From JAFDYH01 sp049840875 (GTDB lineage Bacteria; Bacteroidota; Bacteroidia; Chitinophagales; Chitinophagaceae), in assembly GCA_049840875.1 (NCBI GenBank), contig JASGJE010000007.1, forward strand, positions 62,001 to 126,000: 64,000 nt of DNA, in the 5' to 3' direction. Below, in pieces: positions 1 to 9,500 of the stretch. Both the position numbers and the translations under genes were made by a program. Within the stretch, counting starts at the first letter, position 1. Every line of letters starts with the position of its first letter. Under the pieces are notes generated by a model. That model ran no database searches, was not told where the DNA came from, and saw nothing but the letters and a program-made list of their open reading frames with translations.

Positions 1-568
1 TACAAGCAGCGAATCCCCATACTTGAACTAATGGTTTTGGGAGGTATAAAACTCTTTGAAATGCAATATCGTAATTTTCAAAATATTCGTAGGGTAGTGG
101 TTTAATTATAATTGCGTCTACATCGCTCAGTATAACATTCAAATTAAGTTCAAGGAGTAATTTTACAATCGGGTATTTTAGAGCTATAATTGAGAGCCCT
201 CGTTTAGTGAACCCAGTTTTACTTCTATAGTTCGTATTCTCCTGACTAAAATCCTTAAGCCTTATAGAACAGTTCGAAATATTAAGTTTTTTCAAATAAG
301 TAGAAGTTTCAATATCTACGGCAAAAACAATGTAGGACTTTATCCCAAGCCGGTGTATCCTTGAAAGCCATATTGATCCCGTTCCTAATAATTCTTTCGA
401 TAAAAAAGTAATAATAATGTTCTCATTCTTCTTAAATCTCTTAATAGCTTTAAAAAGTTCATCGAAGTTTAGTAAGCCATCTAAAGAATTAAAAACTTCA
501 GTGCAAGAATGGGTTTCCTCAGTCCATTTGAAATCTTCGAACAAGGAACTTATGTTGGGATTATCCAC
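1..568 (-). CDS. Nucleotide-diphospho-sugar transferase family protein, C-terminus cut by window edge
   Basis: An open minus-strand frame of 189 codons runs off the left edge. No ATG occurs in it; the first usable start is GTG at 568, just after an in-frame TGA, so GTG is the probable start. The translation has an acidic DxD-type motif in the context LSDVDAIIIKPLPYEY, which is characteristic of nucleotide-diphospho-sugar transferases of the Nucleotid_trans (GT77-like) type, where it binds the metal and sugar nucleotide. The upstream stretch (SIWLSRIHRLGIKSYIVFAV) looks like the first beta-alpha unit of a GT-A fold. It is divergent from the sulfotransferase at 879 and is probably part of the same glycan-modifying cassette. 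The family call is recall-based; the substrate is unknown. Confidence 0.62.
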   Translation of the reverse strand, partial: MDNPNISSLFEDFKWTEETHSCTEVFNSLDGLLNFDELFKAIKRFKKNENIIITFLSKELLGTGSIWLSRIHRLGIKSYIVFAVDIETSTYLKKLNISNCSIRLKDFSQENTNYRSKTGFTKRGLSIIALKYPIVKLLLELNLNVILSDVDAIIIKPLPYEYFENYDIAFQRVLYLPKPLVQVWGFAAC

Positions 569-878
569 TTGTCAGTTCATTTGTTTTTTTCTTAATTTTC
601 AACTGTATTCTTCTAAGGTTTATTTCATACACAACTTCTAAGTTCTTAATTTGTTTTTATCGCTTTTTCAGAATACAATTAAAACTTTATTTAGTCTTTT
701 TATTTGCCGAATTTGATCGGTAAAGGCCACTTGATATATTAGTACAAAAGAATAAAAAATCATATAAAAAACTTTTGGAATAAACAGTATTTTCTTTTGC
801 AATGGCATAACAACTTCTGAGTCGGTAGATTTCATTACTTTAGAATTAAAATGCGATAACTAAATTAATCGGAATTTA
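569..878. other. Divergent intergenic region, no gene seen
   Basis: AT-rich spacer between the minus-strand glycosyltransferase and the plus-strand sulfotransferase. It must hold promoters for both directions, but I could not find a convincing TTTG/TAnnTTTG pair. Short frames on the plus strand here are shadows. Confidence 0.4.
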
Positions 879-1511
879 ATGACTAATCAATTGTCTGAAC
901 AAAAAAAAAGAGCTATTGAAATTTTCAAGATGCGTGGTTTTGCATTTGTACACGTACCCAAGACTGCTGGTTATAGCATTACGCGTGAACTTCTTGATGG
1001 GAATATTACGGAACACGCAACAGCAACTGAGCTACGAAACATGATAGGAAAGGAGGAGTGGTCAAAATTATTTGCATTCGCTTTTGTTCGAGATCCAGCA
1101 ACTAGATTTATTTCTGCATTTTGGTATTTAAAAGCCGGCGGAATGAATCAGCGTGATTCGAAATGGGCCAATACTAATCTTTCAGGAGTGCAGTCTGCCG
1201 AAAAATTCATTAACATACTATCAGAGAATAATACTAGTTTGGGCGAATGGGTTCATTTTAAACCTCAATATCAATTTGTGTCTGATTCGATGACAGGTGC
1301 ATTTTTGGTAAACTATATCGGTCGATATGAAAATCTGAAAGAGGATTACCGAAAAATTTTAAGTAATATAGCTCGCGAAGCTCAACCTTTATCTCGGCAC
1401 AATCAAGCGAACTATAGCGAAAAAATACGAAATTGGAAGATGAAATCTCGTCACCAACTATTTGAAATGTACCAGAGAGACTATGAAATTTTTGGCTATC
1501 CCCATCCTTAA
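879..1511 (+). CDS. Sulfotransferase family protein
   Basis: 210 aa. The N-terminal FVHVPKTAGYSI (about residues 23-34) matches the 5'-phosphosulfate loop of the Sulfotransfer_2-type family (consensus HVPKTAGTS), and FVRDPATRFISAFWYL (about 69-84) matches the 3'-phosphate loop (RxPxxRxxSxF). These two motifs bind PAPS and place the protein among enzymes that sulfate glycans or other acceptors. No signal peptide, so it is probably cytosolic. It is followed about 200 bp later by a glycosyltransferase and then an APS kinase, which makes PAPS; that neighbourhood supports a sulfation role. The acceptor cannot be told from the sequence. Confidence 0.85.
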   Translation: MTNQLSEQKKRAIEIFKMRGFAFVHVPKTAGYSITRELLDGNITEHATATELRNMIGKEEWSKLFAFAFVRDPATRFISAFWYLKAGGMNQRDSKWANTNLSGVQSAEKFINILSENNTSLGEWVHFKPQYQFVSDSMTGAFLVNYIGRYENLKEDYRKILSNIAREAQPLSRHNQANYSEKIRNWKMKSRHQLFEMYQRDYEIFGYPHP

Positions 1512-1713
1512 AAGTAAATCGAAACGCAGCACTCTCTTTATATTTAAGTATACTTAATCTAATTTTAACAACTTCATATAACTTAATGTCAAAAGCTTTC
1601 AATTATTCGATTTCATCTGAAATATCATATGAGGGGAAGAAAAAACACAATGAAAGACAACATAGATTGATAGGAGATTTAACCAACATACCTTAAAGGA
1701 ATTTAATATAAAT

Positions 1714-3180
1714 ATGAAACAATATACTTTAGCTCTAAATGGGTTCGATCGCCGCAACTTAATAAGCGTCGAATCTATGCGTCAAAATTATGAAAGAGCA
1801 CTTAACGATACTTTTCAAACCTTATATTCGAAAACTTTTAAAAATTTCGAACAGAAAAATCTTTTTGACGCAGTTTTAACTTATTACGACCCTCTGTTTT
1901 GGAAACAAACAATCCACCCAAATATACCCCTTATTTTTCCGATCCATGGCGATGCAATATCAAGACAAGAATTTCTTTATAAGCATCTCAAGTACCTGGA
2001 CTCAGGAGATTTACTGATCGTAAATTGTAATTCCGATATCAAGATTCTTCATCAAATGCTGAATGGCCCAAGGCCTAGCATAGCTTGTCTTCATTTTCCG
2101 ATAGATACTGGTATCTTTAAAAAACAAGACAGAGATTACTGCCTCGATAAACTTTCTATTGAAAGTGCAGATCTCGTAATTGGCTTTGTGGGGCGCTTAA
2201 TTCCCCAAAAAAATCTTCATCAGTTTTTAAGAATGATTGCTGTTTTAAAGAAACGATTATCGCCAAAAAATATAGTCGGAATAATTGCTGGGAAATATTG
2301 TAAACCCTATCCGGTATTAGATTTTGGTACGAAGACCTATTCAAATTTTATTAAAAATCTTCAAAAGAAACTGGGACTTGATCAAAATATCTATTACATG
2401 GGTGAATTGTCCCCTCTTCAATTATCATATTGTTACGGCGCGATGGACATCTTAATCCATCCGACAAATAATTTAGAAGAAGCTTTCGGACTTGTCCCGG
2501 TTGAAGCAATGGCTTGCGGCGTGCCAATCATTGGTGCGTCCTATGGGGGTCTGAAGGACACTATTATTTCCGGTCAGACAGGCTTTTTAATGCCGACCTG
2601 GGTTACTAGTACTGGAATTAGGATGGATACAATTTATGGCACAAATGCAGCTTTTTTATTATTACAAGATAAAACGTTGCGTGAGAAAATGTCAGAAGCA
2701 TGTATAAATCGAGTAAAAAATCTTTATACTTATGAAGTATTTGCTAATTCTCTTCGCTCCATAATTACTGGAGTGATAGAACAGCGCCAAAATAAACGTA
2801 TTCAATCACTTGTTCCATCTGAGCTGCCATCACCCGAACAAACTGATCGATATTTACCAATTCTTCAGAAACCTTGGGAAGAATATCTTACTGCTGTCTC
2901 CTATTATGTAAGTAGTGATCTGCCTGAACTAAAATCAAATTCTAAACTGCAATTATCCAGTCCAATTTATGAAGACGACAATCACATCTATCATTTAGAC
3001 GATCCAGCATGGCCAGGTTATTTTAGTTTGCAAGATCATGACTTAAAAATTCTTAATCTTTGTCATCAAGAATTATCTATCTCTCAATTAATGAAATTTT
3101 TACCAGTCAAATTTGAACAAATAGAAAAATTAATTAAATTAGGTTTGTTGATCTGCTCAAATTCAACAACGCTAAATTAG
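1714..3180 (+). CDS. Glycosyltransferase family 4-like protein with C-terminal helical/winged-helix extension
   Basis: 488 aa. Residues about 150-300 carry the GT-B C-terminal domain of GT4: VIGFVGRLIPQKN (hinge and donor-binding start), then IHPTNNLEEAFGLVPVEAMAC with the EAFGLVPVEAMA signature (the E-x7-E motif of retaining GT4 enzymes), then GVPIIGASYGGLKD. Residues about 420-488 form an extra segment (YHLDDPAWPGYFSLQ, then a helix-rich stretch ending KLIKLGLLI) that resembles a small winged-helix or PqqD-like domain; this is uncommon on GT4 enzymes and is a tentative reading. The stop is 2 bp before the APS kinase start, so the two are probably co-transcribed. No signal peptide or TM segment. 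Confidence 0.85.
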   Translation: MKQYTLALNGFDRRNLISVESMRQNYERALNDTFQTLYSKTFKNFEQKNLFDAVLTYYDPLFWKQTIHPNIPLIFPIHGDAISRQEFLYKHLKYLDSGDLLIVNCNSDIKILHQMLNGPRPSIACLHFPIDTGIFKKQDRDYCLDKLSIESADLVIGFVGRLIPQKNLHQFLRMIAVLKKRLSPKNIVGIIAGKYCKPYPVLDFGTKTYSNFIKNLQKKLGLDQNIYYMGELSPLQLSYCYGAMDILIHPTNNLEEAFGLVPVEAMACGVPIIGASYGGLKDTIISGQTGFLMPTWVTSTGIRMDTIYGTNAAFLLLQDKTLREKMSEACINRVKNLYTYEVFANSLRSIITGVIEQRQNKRIQSLVPSELPSPEQTDRYLPILQKPWEEYLTAVSYYVSSDLPELKSNSKLQLSSPIYEDDNHIYHLDDPAWPGYFSLQDHDLKILNLCHQELSISQLMKFLPVKFEQIEKLIKLGLLICSNSTTLN

Positions 3181-3182
3181 AA

Positions 3183-3709
3183 ATGATTATACAACTTTGT
3201 GGTCTTTCTGGAGTCGGAAAAACAAGCATCGCTTTTAGAGTAAAGCAGCAGCTCGAAGAAGTAAGAATAATAGCAGAGGTAATTGACGGCGATGAATATA
3301 GATTGCATTTATGCAAAGATCTAGGTTACTCCAAAAAAGATAGGAGTGAAAATATAAGAAGATTAGGACACATCGCTAATGAATTTTCACTACAAAATAA
3401 GATCGCTATCATTTCTGCTATTAATCCTTACGAAAACATAAGGGTTGAGTTGTTTCATCAATACAAATTTGTAAAACCGTCTTCATTGATTGCTCCATGA
3501 AAATTCTCATTGCCCGTGATAGTAAGGATCTTTATAGAAGAGCTTTACTATCTGATAAAAATTCCGAGAAGCTCCAAAATTTAAGCGGTGTTAATGACCA
3601 GTTCGAGGTTCCAAAGAACCCAGATTTATACATCAATACTTCAAACTCCATGTTAGAGGATAGTTCATTTATCCTCTTTAATTATATAACGAAACTATGC
3701 ACAAAGTAA
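3183..3709 (+). pseudogene. cysC: Adenylylsulfate (APS) kinase, interrupted by a one-base frameshift
   Basis: Two overlapping frames together make a complete APS kinase of about 175 aa. Frame 1 (3183-3500) has the P-loop GLSGVGKTS, the DGDEYR site and KKDRSENIRR, the family's DRxxNIRR motif. Frame 2 (open through 3465-3709) has the C-terminal half: VFIDCS, then ARDSKDLY and GVNDQFEVP, matching RDPKGLY and GIDDPYEPP of the family. Adding one A to the AAAA run at 3473-3476 joins them as FVKTVFIDCS. The enzyme phosphorylates APS to PAPS, the donor for the sulfotransferase at 879. The frame break could be real inactivation, slippage on the A run, or a sequence error. Confidence 0.88.
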
Positions 3710-4349
3710 TATCGTAACTCATTTTTCTCTTAATAAAATACGGTTTAAGTATTGCTTTCATCACTGTCAAAATGTACTCTAAGCTCCCTTATTCTCGGGC
3801 ATTAGTAAGTAAAGCATTTTTAATTGTTCACGACTTGTGCACGCGTGTTCACAGTCTTGGTCACTCTATTGCACATAGAAGTTTAATTTGAAAATGAACA
3901 CAGTACTCTATTTCAATTTTTTATTTATTAAACATTAATTCAGTATTGGGATCAATTCTTGATACTTTAAGTTTTGTCTCAGAACTTGACTATTTCTATT
4001 TAGCTCACCTATTATTTCACTCCTTGCAAAACAACCACTTAATAAAATGTGTAAATTTTTTCAAGCAACGATACAAAATATGAAGTCCCGCTACATACAT
4101 GGATTTAATAGAAATGTGTATCAAATTGGCAGTAAATAAGGTAATACCTATATTAAATATGTGTTTTTAGAGACAACTGCTGGAATATTCACAATCGCTT
4201 TTTCGCTTAATTACTAAAATCAAATTTCACAATCTTAAACAAAAGAAATTCTCACTAAAAAAAATCCAACCTGTTTTAGCGATATATACTGTGCTGACAA
4301 AAGAAAACAATATAACTTATTGAATTTCCCAGCTTGTCAAACGTTTTTT
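3710..4349. other. Intergenic region between convergent cassettes
   Basis: About 640 bp without a supported gene, very AT-rich. It contains one copy (about 4236-4291) of a diverged direct repeat whose partner lies beyond the other end of the CHAT operon at about 12700-12756. Confidence 0.5.
4236..4291. repeat. Diverged direct repeat, copy 1 (left of CHAT operon)
   Basis: The segment reading TAAACAAAAGAAATTCTC ... GTTTTAGCGATATATACTG aligns, with one single-base gap, to 12700-12756, which reads TAAACCAAAGAAATGCTC ... GTTTTGACGATATACACTG. Most positions agree by eye. The copies are in the same orientation and bracket the whole CHAT operon (about 8.4 kb apart). Confidence 0.6.
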
Positions 4350-6518
4350 TTATGGTTTGCCAATAACAATATATGCAGCCCACTTTGAAGGACTGGATAA
4401 TTTTCTTTTAGGAGATTTAATCATCGTGCGTTGCGCCTCGGCAAGAGCGCCGAACTTTGACATTCCTTTGCTAAGATTTTCATAATACAGCGTCATCAGC
4501 TCGGTGCTTGAACCATCACTCACACTCCACAACGTTGCAGTGATAGTTGGGACATGAGCATTATTAAAGGCACGTGCCATCGTAGCATATTCAATGCCAT
4601 CTTCACCTTTGGAAGACTGGCATGCTGAAAGAACAATCATTTCTGTGTTATTAAAATCCATTGTGAGCACTTCATCCATCCTTAGCTTGCTATCGGAAAA
4701 CTGTAGCCAACTTTCTGAAATCCTGTTATTTTCGAGATGACCATGCGTAGCAAGATGAATGTAACGACAGGTCTCTGATTCTTTTTCGAACAATTTCTTT
4801 GTCGCGTTTTTTCCAATATATGCTTTAGTTTTTAATAAATCTGCCACTTTTCCCCCTTCTTCTCTCGCGCCTTCAAGAGTTTCGTCCGGATCTGCCATAA
4901 CTAAGTTGCTCTGACTGAAATTTTGTCTCGTGTTATAAATCAATTGAAGCATATACATTGACGAAATATATCCAAAGTTGAATTTCTCAACAGCATAATG
5001 CAGTTTCTTGTCAGGGCTAACATAGCATAATGCGCCAAATGGAACATAAAACAGACTACCCGCAGGGTTAATATAAATATTATCCATTTCTTGTAATTCT
5101 ATTTCTACCGGTCGGATTAATATAGAGTACAGGTAAATCAATGTATTTGCCAGCTTATCGTCAGGATCCGGCAAGCTGTTTTCTTCATTTATTTCCAATG
5201 AAGTACCTTGCCCGAGCTGTTCCCTCACAAATCGAATAGTATCTATAAGCTCACGCAAGGAAACATTTACAGATTTCATGATAGGATCTTTGTTTTTTCT
5301 GATTAACTGCACATACAATCTATCAGCCATGGGAATGAATTGAAGAATCCCTTCCTTTTCTTGCAATTGACCTGAGAAAGATCGCAGATCTATCGGATCA
5401 ACTCGTTGCAGCTGGTATAAAGCGGGGTATTTTTGTGCCATCTCCAATAAAATCGCGGTTTCATCCTTTTTCACCTCTTTCATTAGCGCTAGCAATGAGT
5501 CCTGCTTATTTTGTCGGGGTTGATCAGACAACAGTTCCATTCTCTCCTTCTTTCCCAGTTGTACAGTTATTTCATCTTTGTCCTTTTGCAATCCCCTAAA
5601 TTTTTCGAACAATTGTCCGGGAGCCGAAGAGGAATCCATGCCGGCAAGGATCGAATTCCTCTCCTTTCGTAACAATTGCTGATTCATGTACGACGCTGTC
5701 TTGAGCATATCTGTATTACTAAACAAAAACTGCATAGGATCGCCGCCCTCAATATCATATTTCAAAAGCCCTAGATCTGTACCTACATAAATTCTACCAG
5801 TAGAAGTAACAGCAACGGCGTTTACCTTTCGGCTGCCATATCTAGACAGTTCGATATCACGCGGAAGCATTTGGTTTAGACGATCCGGATAAAACCATAT
5901 ACCATTAATATATGACACCACTCCAGAAGCGCTCCCAAAAAGCCACAGATCTTTTAAGTTAGCCCCTTTTGTTCCTAGAAAAAGTGATGGATAAATCTTT
6001 TTTACCTCTCTGTATGAAGCAACACTAGTATCGATATCGGAAATGAACCCTTTGTTATCCTCAGCAAACCCTCTTAACGTGCCAAGGATAGCATAATCTT
6101 TAGTAATTGGGGTATACGAAGTAATAAACCAATTAAAACCCATCGCTTTTTGTTCAACCTTCTCTCCAATATTGAACCTGATGAACTTATTTTCTTTTTC
6201 ATTGAATTCCAGCAATCCGCCATCAAGTCGAACTCCTTTGTATTTCAAATGTCCTTCATCAGAACAAACGGCGAGTATCTTACCTTCATTGGTTTCATGC
6301 ACTTTATACAGCCAGTCTGAATAAGCGGGAAACTTCAGAGGATCTTTTTTAAAATTGAACGTATCAATTGACAACTGCACTTCATTACTATCAGCAGAAA
6401 TTTCCTTACAATGGTAAATGGATTGCTTAGTTGTAATCCAAAGGGTTTCATCAGAGGCAATTAAAACATCCTGTATATCTCCATCATCACTAGTTTGAAA
6501 CAGTAAATAACTGTTTCG
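4350..6518 (-). CDS. CHAT domain (caspase-like) protease, with N-terminal propeller blades; frame-shifted continuation of the upstream giant protein
   Basis: The frame is open from 6518 and no ATG/GTG/TTG occurs before GTG at 6380, yet the 46 codons upstream of that GTG are clear beta-propeller sequence (DVLIASDETLWITT). The C-terminal 250 residues are a CHAT peptidase: the catalytic His in IHLATHGHL and the catalytic Cys in VLSACQSS, followed by ARAFNNAHVPTITATLWSV and the family's end AQRTMI...PSKWAAYIVIG. CHAT proteins are clan CD cysteine peptidases related to caspases and separase. Removing one T from the TTT at 6498-6500 fuses this frame to the 1509-aa upstream frame as TKQLFTVQTSDDGD. 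I read it as one protein of about 2,220 aa broken by a +1 shift; a separate gene starting at 6380 is the alternative. Confidence 0.85.
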   Translation of the reverse strand, partial: RNSYLLFQTSDDGDIQDVLIASDETLWITTKQSIYHCKEISADSNEVQLSIDTFNFKKDPLKFPAYSDWLYKVHETNEGKILAVCSDEGHLKYKGVRLDGGLLEFNEKENKFIRFNIGEKVEQKAMGFNWFITSYTPITKDYAILGTLRGFAEDNKGFISDIDTSVASYREVKKIYPSLFLGTKGANLKDLWLFGSASGVVSYINGIWFYPDRLNQMLPRDIELSRYGSRKVNAVAVTSTGRIYVGTDLGLLKYDIEGGDPMQFLFSNTDMLKTASYMNQQLLRKERNSILAGMDSSSAPGQLFEKFRGLQKDKDEITVQLGKKERMELLSDQPRQNKQDSLLALMKEVKKDETAILLEMAQKYPALYQLQRVDPIDLRSFSGQLQEKEGILQFIPMADRLYVQLIRKNKDPIMKSVNVSLRELIDTIRFVREQLGQGTSLEINEENSLPDPDDKLANTLIYLYSILIRPVEIELQEMDNIYINPAGSLFYVPFGALCYVSPDKKLHYAVEKFNFGYISSMYMLQLIYNTRQNFSQSNLVMADPDETLEGAREEGGKVADLLKTKAYIGKNATKKLFEKESETCRYIHLATHGHLENNRISESWLQFSDSKLRMDEVLTMDFNNTEMIVLSACQSSKGEDGIEYATMARAFNNAHVPTITATLWSVSDGSSTELMTLYYENLSKGMSKFGALAEAQRTMIKSPKRKLSSPSKWAAYIVIGKP

Positions 6519-9500
6519 TTAGAAAATTCTGTCGGACAGAATCGTATTCTATCCGATAAAGATATCCATCACCGCCTGCTAAAACCCTATGATGAGAGTC
6601 CTTAGTTAGAACGGTAATTGGTCCTGACAGAATCTCGTTCCAAAAATTGTCGCTATCATGAGCATAGTCCTCTGTGTAAAGGCCGTCAGTTGTAGCTATA
6701 AATGTCTTTGCTAATTTCTCATCAACTTCTATTGCCTTTACTTGGGAGAAACGAGAATTAATTCCGTTCTTTTTAAACAAGATCACATCCTTATCACAAA
6801 TAAGGGCAACTTCGTCACCATAGTTGACCGCTTGCAATGGCTGCAAGCGATAGCTAACAAAGTCATTGAACTTATCAAAATGTTCAAAATTATTCTCATG
6901 ATACAACGATATTCCCAAGTCGGTTATTACTCCAATCGCTGATTCTGATTCTGTAACTGGCAATTTGCATAGTCCATATACTTTTTTGATCGGAGAAGTA
7001 ACTATATTGCCATACAATTCAATAGGAATATTTCTTGAAATCCTTTGTTTATCGAGTATTTCTTCCAAACGATAAACTTTCGTGTCTTTAAGTAAGAAAA
7101 TATTCTTTTTATCAACTATAGCATCGTCATACGCACCATCGACTATTTTATTGGCACTTAACAAACCTGATTTTACAGTAATGCTCCATACATCTTCCGT
7201 TGTACCAATGATAGTTTCGTTGACAACGCTGTCTTCTAGTATCCTGTTTGACTTTTTTAGGAAAAGAATTTTTCTATTCCCAAATGTTTCAAATGGGTAA
7301 ATTGCATGTTCCTTAAAAAGACAATTACCTGAAGCAGTTTGAACTATCAAGGAACCATCCGGGGCATCTTCTATGCCAAGTATACGTCTATCAGGCAATC
7401 CATCCAGGTCAGTATAGACATTTGTATTGGTTGATTCGTAATCACCGGTCACCTGGATAAGAGCGCCGTTAACTCCCAAAAGCAATTCTCCCTTATTTGT
7501 TTCACCAATGGCATTTATGTTCGACATGCCGGTTATGTCGTCGTTCGAAGAAAAATAAGTAAGCCTCTTCTCCTTTTCATTCCAAACCATATGTTCCCAA
7601 TATCCCTTTCGCAGAATAAATAGCCCCTTATTAGTTCCTACTAAAAGTTCTTTGTTCCTTCGGAAAAAAGCTTTCTGCATACGAAAGGATGATCCTAGAT
7701 CATCGGAGTGAAACTGGTCTGAGGTGTAGATTGTCCAAAGACTTTTGTTTTGTAGAATTGATTTTGGCAACCATTCAGAAGACGACAATAGTTTGACAGG
7801 TTCCAGCCTTATGGTATCCTGTAAATTTTCAATTTTTATCCGCAAAGGGGTTAGTTTTGTTTCAGCCTTCTTTTCCTTTTCAAGCCATCGATTCATTTCT
7901 ATCCATTTCTGCCAATAAGCTTTTGCAAGGCCCATTTCCCTAGTCTTAAGCATCAACTTATGAAATACAGCAATACCTTCAGGCCCAAAGCTTTTGATCG
8001 CTTCTACTTCACTCACGGAAGCGATTTCAAAAATGGAATAAGCATCCTCAGCACAATCATCTGCGTAACTCGCTTTCACATGAGTATTACCATAATAATA
8101 TTTTGAACGTCCAAGTAATGCATTCAGGAAAGCAGTCTCGTAGGGGATATTCTTTTCGTTTGAATTGTAAAATCGTCTTTTTACATTTACTAATGAATCC
8201 ATGCGGTCAAGTTTCGAATCGGTTATCCCAAGATCTGGAACAGACATATTGGTGGTGGAGAAAGATCCTAGCTTTCGAAGCAACTCTTGAAGTTGTGTTA
8301 TCATGGCCGAGACATGGATTGAAACAGATCTGCCTGTTGATTTACCCTTTTCGTCATAGGCATTTACAGTCTGCACATCTCCTCCCTCCTGATAACTAAC
8401 ATTCAAGTAACCAACTCCTTTCATGCGCATTTGAGAAGGCTTTCCATTTGCTGCATAGTCTATATCAACTTCTTCCTCCTTGTTGTTTTTTATTGATCTG
8501 ATTTTAGCCGTACTGTCATACCCTATCCACATTAAATTTCCATCCGAGGTTTCAATAAAAACCGGATTACAAAACTGATCATACTTTACATTAATATAAA
8601 CATCGCCTATACGGATACCGGACACTTTGCCACAATCGGGATTTTCGGAATAAATACATGACGTACCGTCCTGATTATCGATCCTGACGCAACAAATGCT
8701 GTCATTGAATGTAAGTTTGGAACTCCCCTTCCATGCGTTTAATCTGGCATTATTGTACCATGAGATATAGCGCTGCGAATTACTTAGCTCTTCTGCATAT
8801 CTGTAGCCCCTACTGAAACGAAGCTCATGTGCATTGAAAAAACTGTAAATAAAATCTTCCTTACCACTTACGTTGTCAATTTTGTCCGGAAACATTTTCT
8901 CATATTCATCTATTGCACGGTGCCCAACCAAATAACCACCACCCCACTTAGTATTATACTCTATGAACATCTCTGCTCTTTCTGCGTCGTATGGATTGCG
9001 ATCATAAAATTTCTTGTACAACCTGAATCGGTCGGGATGCGAAAAAGTTGCCCATAAGGCATTATGATACCATTCTACATTAGGATCAAAACGTATTGCT
9101 CTGGCCATAAAATCTCCCGCTGAATCGGAGATACCCTTAGCGTTGTATAAAAGAGCTTTTTGAGAAAAATATATATCTTCCTTGCCTCCGTTTGCTAGGT
9201 AAAGGTCGTTAAAGCGAATAGCCTTTTGAAATTCGTTCTCATTTAGCTCTGCCTTTTGAGCTTTATTGGTAATGCTCAGGACACGCTGTTCATAATATGT
9301 CATGTGATCATCTATCCCGCCTTTTCCAAATACGCGTGATTGCTGTTTATCAAAGATGTCTTCCAGTTCACCGGCATTATCTCCATCATAAACATAATTT
9401 AAATAAATAAAAGGGAAGGCTCTTCCAGGATTCATATCAATGGCACTCATCAGAAGTTGTTTCTTTTCCCTGATGTTTTTTTGCCATCCGCATAGTTGCC

